Of a stretch of DNA of 64,000 bases, positions 39,401 to 51,400 are shown one piece after another. Position numbers and translations under genes: made by a program. The notes under the pieces were generated by a model. It saw nothing but the letters and a program-made list of their open reading frames with translations. It ran no database searches and was not told the DNA's origin. Source of the stretch: Nemertoderma westbladi (lineage: Eukaryota; Xenacoelomorpha; Nemertodermatida; Nemertodermatidae); assembly GCA_032718475.1 (NCBI GenBank), contig JAUCBJ010005613.1:1-64000 (forward strand). The letters run 5' to 3'. Position 1 is the first letter of the stretch, and each line of letters begins with the position of its first letter.

Positions 39401-42400
39401 GACTTTTATTATAAAATCCTTCAAATATATGAAAAATGAATTTAAGGACGTGTGCCTACTAAATTTAGTAGGTAGAATGAAGCTTTCATGGTCGTATATA
39501 TAGTAGCTCATGGTCCGATATAATAGGGTCAAACTTTTCCCACGGAACAATACGGTTTCCAGGAAGGTCGGTCAACGATTCAAGCGATTCGTAAACTGCT
39601 CGCAGCCTTATCCACAGTACTCTATGGAGGACCCGACGATCAGCGGTGCCTTTATGCATAGTTTACCGACTTCAGGAAGGCCTTCGACCTTGTGAACCGG
39701 TCTATCTTATTATTTCGAATCTACAAAGAATTTGGCATTAAAGGAAAACTTTTCAAACTAACAAAAAGTCTTCTAAGAAATTCCGTTAAAATATTTGATG
39801 GGGTAACTGATAATTCAACTTCACGGAATTCTCCAGGGGGACTTCTCCACATGTTTCTCCCCAACCTGCATCATCCTGTTTATTGCAGATCTCGGAAACT
39901 TTCTAAGAAATATTTCTTCAACCCTCAAATTCATTTTCTTTGTGGACGATTTGGTGCTATATTCATCAAACAGTGTCGATCTACAAAGGGCTCTCGATGT
40001 TATAAATATTTGGTGCCTAAACAATGGTATGAACTCAACATGAAGAAGACCAAAATTATCAAGTTCCGAAAAGGCGGCCAGTTGGCTATGTGTGATCAAT
40101 TCACATATGAGGGAGAAAGTGTAAAGATTTGTAATAGTTACGAGAATCTTGGAATCTTCCTTCAGACTTATCTTTGCTTCTCTAAGCAAATTGATGAAAG
40201 GAAAAAAAACATGCATCGGTGTCATAGGGTGTTTAAACAACTTGCAACTTGTTTCTACATCATCTGAGTTAAATATTTTCATTATGAAGATCAAAACTAC
40301 TATGCTCATACAGAAATTCAAATTTTTTATTTACATTGCACAATCTCAAAGAAATTGATAAAATTAAATCCGCTTTCTTAAAACGATTACTGGGACTCCA
40401 CATATCTTCCTCGGCTACTCTCTGGCACATAAACTGGTTGGCTGCCGTACTTTTGTTGACGAACTTGCTGCTGAATCTCCGGAAATATTCAATAGGGAAA
40501 CCCTGGCTAACTACCGCGCTTTTCGTGAAATGCGCGAAACTAACTTCACAATCCAAGGTTACTCCGATGGACCTGCTTTCACATCGACTTCATGGCAAGA
40601 ACCTATGCAGAAAACTCGCCATTTAGCTACAAGGTCTAGGACCCAGGGGTTCCAATGGAAATTGTGCAAGACTCTAGGAACTTTCCACGAGCCGACTTCC
40701 GAATGCGTCTGCAAATTCTCCAACACCTCAGCAAGCGACAGCTACCATTGCCTCAAATGTAACTCGGGCCCCCACTCTCAGCGCTCTCCATTTTAACATA
40801 TGGGAAACTTTATACCTTTACTTTATACTGAAACTTTTAACTTTTACTCATACAGAGTGTAAATCAAATCAAATAAAATAATAATTATACTGATTTGGAT
40901 TTTGGGGCAGTAAACATTACAAAATGCTTAAATTCGAACCATTTGAAATCACTATTTATAAATTTCACTAACATATTTAGAAAAAAAAACCCTGCAGGAC
41001 ATTAAGCCCAAAATAGTACTATAAGTTTGAAATTTAGAATACCAAATTCCTCTAATTTTTATCTATAAGTTTGAAATTTAGAATTCCAACCTCCTCTAAT
41101 TTTTATCTATAAGTTTGAAATTTAGAATAACAACCTCCTCTAATTTTTATCTATATGTTTGAAATTAGAATACCAAATTCCTCTAATTTTTATCTATAAG
41201 TTTGAATAACCTCCAACCTCCTCTAATTTTTATCTATAAGTTTGAAATTTAGAATACCAACCTCCTCTAATTTTTATCTATAAGTTTGAAATTTAGAATA
41301 ACAACCTCCTCTAATTTTTATCTGTAAGTTTGAAATTTAGAATACCAAATTCCTCTAATTTTTATCTATAAGTTTGAAATTTAGAATACCAACCTCCTCT
41401 AATTTTTATCTATAAGTTTGAAATTTAGAATACCAAATTCCTCTAATTTTTATCTATAAGTTTGAAATTTAGAATACCAATCTCCTCTAATTTTTATCTA
41501 TAAGTTTGAAATTTAGAATAACAACCTCCTCTAATTTTTATCTGTAAGTTTGAAATTTAGAATACCAAATTCCTCTAATTTTTATCTATAAGTTTGAAAT
41601 TTAGAATACCAACTTACTTGTCACATCTTTTATATGATGAGGATGTCGCTAGACCACAATTGCCATAAGATTTCCCCACCTGGTTATAATAATAACATCT
41701 GAGATCATTGGGTTGTCTCCCACCTGGAAGTTGAAATAATCTAATTAGTGGTATTATGGGTGAACTGTATACGATTTTAATTTAATTATATTATTATTTA
41801 TAAATTTAATTCGGCACAGCTAAGTAAATAGGAAATGACGTCAGGTGGGATCGAACTGGTGACCTCCAGGATGGAAGTCTGGGTCCTTAACTTAAATATT
41901 ATTTAATAAATACTACTGGAAATGCTACTGCTATGTCTATAGACTATGTCCACATAGAGGCCATACTTCCAATCTGGAGGTCTCCATTTCGATCTCACCT
42001 GGATTTCATTGCCTAATTTGCTAAGCTGTGTCCAACGAAATCTATAATGATAATCTAATTAAATTCAAATCGTGTGCAGCAAAAAATATTATAAATTATT
42101 ATTTTTGTTTGCTTATGAATCTTTTAGGGTTAGTTTATGTACAATTTTCCAATATTAGGGATATTTCAATAAAAATTACATTAAATTAAACAATATAATA
42201 CTAAGTCGAAAATATATTTAGCAGCTAGTTGCTTTGTAGCTGCACATTAAGATGCTATTATGATGGCTTAACAAGAAAATATGTTGCCACCATCATGCAT
42301 TCTACAAATTGCTGTAGTCCACGTTGCTGTAGTGCACGTTGCTGTAGTGCACGTTGCTGTAGTGCACGTTGCTGTAGTGCACGTTGCTGTAGTGCACGTT

Positions 42401-45400
42401 GCTGTAGTGCACGTTGCTGTAGTGCACGTTGCTGTAGTGCACGTTGCTGTAGTGCACGTTGCTGTAGTGCACGTTGCTGTAGTGCACGTTGCTGTAGTGC
42501 ACGTTGCTGTAGTGCACGTTGCTGTAGTGCACGTTGCTGTAGTGCACGTTGCATTAAGAACTTGTCGACAAAATTGCACCACCACAACTCCCAATCCCGC
42601 ATGACTTTCGCGAGATTCGCATCTTCAAACCCAGTCAGTGTCCTTTAAGAGGCTTCTTATGTAAATCAAGGCCAGTCAGTGTCCTTTAAGAGGCTTCTTA
42701 TGTAAATCAAGGCCAGTCAGTGTCCTTTAAGAGGCTTCTTATGTAAGTCAAGGCCAGTCAGTGTCCTTTAAGAGGCTTCTTATGTAAGTCAAGGCGAGTC
42801 AGTGTCCTTTAAGAGGCTTCTTATGTAAGTCACGGCCAGTCAGTGTCCCTTAAGAGGCTTCTTATGTAAGTCAAGGCCAGTCAGTGTCCTTTAAGAGGCT
42901 TCTTATGTAAGTCAATGCCAGTCAGTGTATTTAAGAGGCTTCTTATGTAAGTCAAGGCCAGTCAGTGTCCTTTAAGAGGCTTCTTATGTAAGTCAAGGCG
43001 AGTCAGTGTCCTTTAAGAGGCTTCTTATGTAAGTCACGGCCAGTCAGTGTCCTTTAAGAGGCTTCTTATGTAAGTCAAGGCCAATCAGTGTCCTCTAAGA
43101 GGCTTCTTATGTAAGTCAAGGCCAGTCAGTGTCCTTTAAGAGGCTTCTTATGTAAGTCAAGGCCAGTCAGTGTCCTTTAAGAGGCTTCTTATGTAAGTCA
43201 AGGCCAATCAGTGTCCTCTAAGAGGCTTCTTATGTAAGTCAAGGCCAGTCAGTATCCTTTAAGAGGTTCATTATGTAAGTCAAGGCCAGTCAGTGTCATT
43301 TAAGAGGCTTCTTATGTAAGTCAAGGCCAGTCAGTGTCCTTTAAGAGGCTTCTTATGTAAGTCAAGGCCAGTCAGTATCCTTTAAGAGGGTTCTTATGTA
43401 AATCAAAGCCAGTCAGTGTCCTTTAAGAGGCTTCTTATGTAGTCAAGGCCAGTCAGTGTCCTTTAAGAGGCTTCTTACGTAAGTCAAGGTCAGTCAGTGT
43501 CCTTTAAGAGGGTTCTTATGTAAGTCAAGGCCAGTCAGTGTCCTTTAAGAGGCTTCTTATGTAGTCAAGGCCAGTCAGTGTCCTTTACGAGGCTTCTTAC
43601 GTAAGTCAAGGTCAGTCAGTGTCCTTTAAGAGGCTTCTTACGTAAGTCAAGGGCTGTCCACCTTGCCTATTTTCTCAATAAGGCTGCGATAGCATAAGAT
43701 TATGTACAGGATATTCCTCACGGCAAAATCAATGTCCTACGAAGCGGTGTAGGCTGCTCTGCTCAAGTCTCAAGCTGGGGGGCCAATGGAACACCGCAAT
43801 GTAATTTAATAATGTATTGTAATAATGTCATGTAATAATAACTTCAAGTTCATCAGCAAAGTCTAGTTTGGCTGCATTTCCACGGCTTCTAGAGCCAAGG
43901 GGGTGTTACCATTACAATAATATCAATAATGGTGGTCTAAGGACATAGTCAACCACAATTATGAATAAGAATGATGCAAGTCGTGTTGTCACCCTGCTGG
44001 AGGACTCACCATAAAACTTTGAAAAATAAAATAAAACATTGCAGAGACCAACTTATTCGGTTTCATTTATTACGACAATTACTGACAAAGAGAGTGCGAG
44101 ACTCTGTTTGTCCGGTAAACATAACGCCAACATCATCGCCAACAATGTAATGAGTTCCTATTGTCTGTCTGTCTACCAGTACAGTTGAAGTAACAGAGTT
44201 CATATTGTCTGTTTGTCTACCAGTACAGTTGAAGTAACAGAGTTCCTATTGTCTGTCTGTCTACCAGTACAGTTGAAGTAACAGAGTTCCTATTGTCTGT
44301 CTGTTTACCAGTACAGTTGAAGTAACATACATGAAATACAAATTAAAATTTAGCGATTCTATCACCAAGTCGGTATTTATGAAATATGTTGAATAATAAG
44401 TAACCAAACAGCCAATAAATCAAAGAAGAGGGGAAAGTTCCGCCCATAAGACCAAAATTATCATCAACCTTTTTTTTAAACTGGGCGATAAATCTTCTGC
44501 ACCACCCCCGCCACAGTAATGCCAAAAGGCGTACAGAGGATTGATGACAGGCAGGTATTGATTGACAGAGAAGTTATGTTTTAAAATAAATATATTTTAG
44601 GCGTGGAGGCGACCCATTTTGTGAGAAATATTAAAACTTACCTTATCCCGTTTTAATATTGATACTGAAATAGTATTATATTAATTAACCATCTCAAAGC
44701 CTCAACGTAATTATTAAAGAATCACCATTAAAATAATACTGAAGCCAATAATTTTGCGAAATAATCAATAAGCAAGCTTTTTGTAAATAATTGCCAGGTT
44801 CTCGACGGAACGTTCTAACTAAATTCCACAGTTTCTTAAACGAACGGATGAAGTGGTAGGCATTCACCAGCGGTAGCATAGTGTATAGATTTATAAGAAA
44901 AATTTATAAAGTATTGAGGGTCTTTAGCTGGTTATATTATTGGCTATTACTATTACTTTATATATTTTTTCTATCATCTATCCACAGTTTCTCTCATACA
45001 GTTTCTATGCGCCCCCATCCCATACCCTACTGGCTCGAAACGTAATCTGCTGTCGTTACAGCACTCTGGCTAATCCCCTTCTAGCGGGAGTTTTAGCCAT
45101 CCAACTTTTGAATCAAAACGTATCTAACTGGCCAATCAGTTGTCTTCTTGGCTACCCAATCAAGACGCTTGCTTCCTGAGAAGGTATTTAAGGGGCTGCC
45201 CGCCAATTTTTACTCACTTCCAATCGACAACCTGGTGCCTTTTGCAAACCCCTGCTTCAAAGTTTACTGATTTAATTGTTTCCTCCTATTTCCTTACCAA
45301 AATTAAAATAAACTCGGTTATCGCACTCATCTCAAAATCAACTTTTTCAACTTTTGAGATTTCACATTTTAGTTGAGGTAGCTTCCCAGCCAGGCAATAA

Positions 45401-48400
45401 AGCACGCCCTACATCTAAGGGGAGATGGCAATATCGTGGAGAGAAGTGTCATTTTAATAAGTTATAATGTATAAAATAATAATATGTATATAATAATGTG
45501 TGTATATACCAAGTTTGGTTTAATTTCATCGAGGATTGGCTTGAGTTATTAACGTTTAAATATTGGACGTGACGGAATGACAGAACATCAGAACGAAAGA
45601 CACACCGATTGAGATGTTATAATTATCTAAAGACGGCATACTGCCGCCTTAATGAACATGGTCCTTAATGATTTATAATGTTAAAGGATGCAATGTGCCG
45701 CCTTTTTTAAGTGTTGGTACGTTACGGTTAATTACATATTGGTATTTATTACATTTGGCAGATTATGAAGGAAAACTCTCTCAATCTTTGACCACTACTT
45801 GTCCGCTGATAGGACCCCGCAACCCCGGGATAAAATCCTCCACGGTCAGCATTAAAATTATTTATTATTCTTTTAATACTGTTATTTAGTACAAATAGTT
45901 ATTTTGTATAAAAAAAACTCACCAAAGTATAGGTTGGCACAGTGACGATTCTTCGAGTGACATTTTCCAGCAAAACAATAGCCTTTGGACTCATCGCAGG
46001 AGGTGCCATCCGCTTCCGGTGTTGGTGTTGGGATCTGCATAAAAAAGGAGGCAATTGTCGCGGTAGCCGGGTAGATCTGGAGACACGAGATGTGCGGCCG
46101 GTTACCGTGCGGGTTGAGTTAGGTTTGTTTTCACTGGTTGTGTAAGGGACGGATGATACAACTCAGGGGCCTTGGGAAAACTAGGTGTTTGTTTCTCCTT
46201 CCATGTATAAAAGAAATATCATAGCTAATAAACAGTGACCAGTAATTGCACAAATCTGAGTCTGATATCTGTACTGAGATACTAACTTACACTAAATGAT
46301 ACCGGTCTTTTTTTCCCGTATTTTTGTTCTAGTCTTACCCTTTTCGCGGCGACAAAATTGTTATATATTTTATTATAGAATATAGGCTTAGCTATGTGCA
46401 GTTTATTACCGGTATCATTTAGTGTATAGCGGTTAGGCTTAGGGTTCATGTCATTATATTTGTTTTTGTTTGTGTTTTTTGTTTGTTTTGTTTGTATTCT
46501 GTGATGGCCCTAGGGGTCGAGAAGTAATTTGGGCTAAATATCCTGATTCTATATATTTTTGTAGTTTATGGGGTGTAACACTCTTGTTTGTTTACTTTTA
46601 ACTTAATATATACACCACACGATATCTGACTTTGAGGAATTCGAGTTCATTGATTCTGACATACACCATGTCCTGGAATATAGTGTCCTAATTCAGTGAC
46701 ATGGACCCCCCCCCAAATTTTCCAATTTTTAAATATTATTATTATTATTATTATTATCGTACAGTACATACCTACACCATGCCCTAGAATATAGTATCGT
46801 TATCGTTATATCTCCACCCCCCAAATTGTTCTACAAATCTTGATAAGTTTGCATGAAATATGAAATTTGAAACAGAGATAGTTTCACCTCCCTCCTCCTT
46901 AGTGGGTGAGCGAGAATTTTTATTTATTTGCTTTCATTCTTTAGTTATAGCGTTTAAAAAAAGTGTCTCTGTCGATATTGCACCAGTTACACCCCAGTTA
47001 TTCTTCAGACGTTTAGTGATTTGTTGGTACTAGTGGAAAGCTGACCGTGCAAGGATTCGAAATATGTAAAAATATTTGAATTTTGTTGGGAAATAGCTGA
47101 GATATGGGCATTCGAATTTTGCATGCATTTGCTTCCACTGCAGGCCATTTATTCTATTTAATAAATACACAATGTTCTAGAACATTTTGATTATGTAGGA
47201 ATATCCATATATTAGTATTATCATGTAGGCATTGCATTGTTGCCAAGCTACTTATGAGATAAACAAAATGTTCTAGAATATTGTGTATTTATTAAATATA
47301 ATGCAGTAGGCCTATCTGGCTGTCAGGCAAATTTCCACCTATTGCTTACGTGGTAACCAATGACGGCGTTAAGTAATGTCCACTAAGGGGATATTACTTA
47401 ACGGATTACAACAAATACAATACTAAATGTACAGGCCAATACAATGCTGTACTTTCTTCTAAAGTTGTAAAGTGTTAAATAACAACTCTCGTTTAATACT
47501 AACGGCGTTGAGTAATGTTACAATTTTGGAATAATAACTATTTACATCATTGTGTGCAAAGTAGCACTTTGCAGCGTTACGACCCGAGTTTATTTATGTA
47601 CCGAGCGAGCGCAGCGAGGGAGGTTTACATAAATAAACAAGGGTCTTTAACGCTGAAAAGTGACCTTTGCAAGCAATGATGTATGTAATTTTGTTACATT
47701 ATGTCAACTTATCAGCGTTCGGTATGTGAAGAAAGGATTTTATGGATGCTCATTTAAACATTTTAATCAGGTACTATTTCGAATATAAGTGAAATTTATT
47801 AACAGGTACACAGTATTAATTATACATTTATATCTAATTAAAGTTTATTGTTGTTATCTCCTGCATGGATGTGATAAATCTTTGATCCATCGTCGACTGA
47901 GTCACCGTCTGTGTCCGTTCAGTTTTACTGAACACTGTCGCCATATTTTCTTTGCTCATTTTCTCTAAAATGTCTTCTATAGGACGTATGGAATACAGTC
48001 TTACACGTTAAACAATTATTTACATACAGTAGCTAGTCCCGTCACTTCAAACTGGACGCACGCATTATGCAAACACGTGCTGCTTTATTGAATAAAGAAG
48101 CACGCATTAATGTAAATGGAAATAATACATTCTGGAATACGGTAATTGAAGTTGTTTCCATGTTATTGATTACTTTGCAGCGTTCCGTCCTATAGGCCGC
48201 AACGCTGCAAAGTAGTACCTTGCAGCGTTACGAGTAATTCACCAGAACGCTGTTAAGTGGACATAATATAACAAAATAATATATGTATTTTATAATAATA
48301 TAAAAGATTAGAAAAAAGATTAAAAATTATTATCATTTTCAACTGAATTTAGATTTTATAAGGTTCTCCCAGCCCACAGCATGTAACAATAAGTTATATT

Positions 48401-51400
48401 AATTACTTAATGCAGCAATTCCTTCATCATATAATACAGATAAATACTGATATACACTTTCAGGCATTACACGTTACAGCGTTATGATATAATCAGTCAA
48501 TATCAAGGCCTAGGTTACCGGTACATATCTATATAACCCAACTCTAAATTGTTAACCGGTCCCCTCCACCAAGTCACAGGGCATGGCCTCTTATAAATAC
48601 TAGTATAATATCACACATCTCCTCCCGAGATATTTGACTCTATAAAGTATATAAATCGAGTTATAATAAACATCTGTAAATAATCAAATATCTAAACAAT
48701 CATTGAGGGAAGGAGAGAAAAAAAAATGAAAAACTAAAATTTTCCATTCCGTCTTCCATTGCTTAATATCATTTTCGTAGAAATCCAACTAATTTCATTT
48801 TCATGGTTGTACATTAAGCCTGTTTGGTTGTCTCCTGGTACGCTGACTTCTTCTCAACGGTAATGGAGTACCGGTAGTTTCATCTGGTGGTGCAGTGTGA
48901 GTTTCTGATTTAACAACCTGCTTATTATCTTCTTTGGACAAGCACGGTCTAAGGAAATGGCGGTTTCGCCATATCACACCACCAGATGGTAGTTTTATGG
49001 TATAATCACGGTGTTCCCCCACAAATATAACCTGTCCAGATTTGTCCCATTTCTTTGTAGATGGGTTTTGAATCATAACAGTAGACCCTGATTTGATCGG
49101 ATTTAATTGTCTGGTAGAACGATTATAATAGTTTTCTGATTTATAAAACTCAGCTGTTCGTTTATCATCCACATCGGATGCTAATTTCTGCCATGCAGGA
49201 GCAAACGATCGTGGGTGAGCTGGAACTTTGGATCTCAAATTACATCCAAAAACATATTGCGCAGGTGAGCGACCCTCAACACGAGGTGTGTTTCTCAACT
49301 CTAATAAACCATTTAAAAATCCTTCAGATTTAATATTTCCATTATGTTTCATGACAAGGTGTTTGAGAACTTTCACAGTAGCCTCAGCATGGCCATTAGA
49401 TTTAGGATAGTAGGGAGATGACGGAACCCATTGAACTCCCCACCTTGAGAGGAAGTCCTGAAACTCTTCAGACCTGAATTGAGGTCCTCCATCTGAGCGC
49501 AATACTACTGGAACCCCAGTTTGTACAAAAAAATGTTGTAATGCAGCAGAAACTTGTTCTGAGTTAGGATCTTGGGCCCATTTGGCCAGGAAGGGAAATC
49601 CTGATAATCGATCTGCATATGCTAGATATTTATTTCCTGCAAAACTGAATAGATCTGCGGATACAACTTCGAAGACTCGCGTTGGTAATGGATCTGCTGC
49701 TAAGGGTTCTGTAGGGTTACTGGGTCGGTGTAACAAACATTCTTCACAATCTTCTACAGCCTGTGTTAAATCATTTGACATTCCAGGCCAAAATAATATG
49801 TCTCTAGCTCTCCTCTTCATTCTATCGATCCCTTGATGAGATTCGTGAAGAAGTTTGATCACGCTTTTGATTGAAGCGTGCGGAATAACTAGACGACAAC
49901 CTCGTAAAACTAAATTATCTTCGACGGAAAGTTCAGTCCAAAATCTCTTAAAACGTTGGACATAGGGAGTATTTTGTTTATTACATGTAAATCCCTGAAT
50001 AATCGCAGTAATTAAGTCTTGATAATTAGGATCATCCTTTGCAATAAGTTTGATGTTTTCCAATACTGGATCTTTGGCAGAACAATGTCTGTCCAATGAA
50101 CTGTCATGTAAACCTTGAGTGATAGTTCCAATGTTTGCTTCCATGACTGAAGCGTGTTGAAGGGCTTCTAGACGATGTTCCTCCTCGTCATCTTCAGGAT
50201 CTTCAATCGGATATCTCGAAAGAGCATCAGGAATTTTATGTTCCTTTCCTTGTTTCCAAACAACATTAAATTGATACCCATTTAATTTCTCCAGATATGA
50301 TTGAAGTTTAACATTTTCGATTTGATCTAATGTATAATCATTAAAAATCCTCACAAGTGGTCGATGATCAGTAATTACAGTAAATTCTTGGAGTCCCTTT
50401 AGGTAAACTTTACATTTCCGTATCGCCCATAGAATCGCCAATGCTTCTAATTCTACCATTGCGTAACGTGTTTCCACGTCTTTCAAGAACCGTGAACCAC
50501 ACTGTATTAAACGCCACTTATGATTCTGACGTTGTAGTAGAGCAAAACCAAACCCTTTGGTCTTTGAAGCATCGGTGTGTAATGTGGTCTCAGCAGAAAT
50601 ATCGAATTGAGCCAACACTGGTGGCGAGATCAACGCTTCTTTCACAGCTTTAAATGCTGCTGCTTGATCTGCATTCCAGACAATGTACTATAGACAGCAT
50701 ATTATGTAAAATTTTGGGACACTAAATCTGTGGTAGTGCTAGATCTAGACGCTGAGAAAGGGCGAATACTGGGGAAAACTGATTGAATGCATGGGAATAC
50801 AGGCAAGAACAGCGAAAAACACACACATTTACATTACCCCCCCCCCCCCACCCCCCCCCCCCCCCCTCTTACTAAAATACAATAAGTGCTGTGCGTACTG
50901 TAACCAAGGCGTACTAATATACAAGGCCATGCCATCGAGTTAACTGGGGGCGGTGACTGGGGGCAAGATTTTTTTTACAACAATTTGATATGGGGAGAGT
51001 TCTATAAATTTCCATTTGCTGCAATTTGGTCAATGGACGTAATTGAAGCATCCTCATTATGTAAGATACAAAATTTTATGGTAGCTAGTGTTTTAGGTAG
51101 GTTTAGCTAGGAATTTCGACCCTGGTTCCGACATCCTACTTCCCTCTATAAATATTTTGTAGTAGCTAGTTCTGTTACTATTTGTATAGAAAATGTTCCA
51201 GAAGATGTTAGCTATTCATTTTAAAAAAAAATTATGTTCTAGAACAAATATTTTTTGTTCTAGAACATTTTTTAGAAAAAAATCTGGATTCTATTTAAAA
51301 CTCATGGAATCTTTCTAAAACTTAAATTAAAACTTGAATCTTTATAAGATAATAATTAATTAATTCCTTTAAAGTATAAATACAGGTTTCAGTCCCTAAG

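Noticed and set aside
41618-41691. Exon 9 starting at the later AG (41692)
   Set aside because: That start leaves only one base before the Cys codon and does not match the phase 1 end of exon 8; the AG just before 41723 does.
42229-42648. Long ORFs on both strands, including a Cys-Cys-Ser-Ala-Arg repeat
   Set aside because: A 15-bp stop-free unit opens every frame; the array lies in a LINE tail.
45942-46145. 67-codon plus-strand ORF
   Set aside because: It is the antisense shadow of exon 8.
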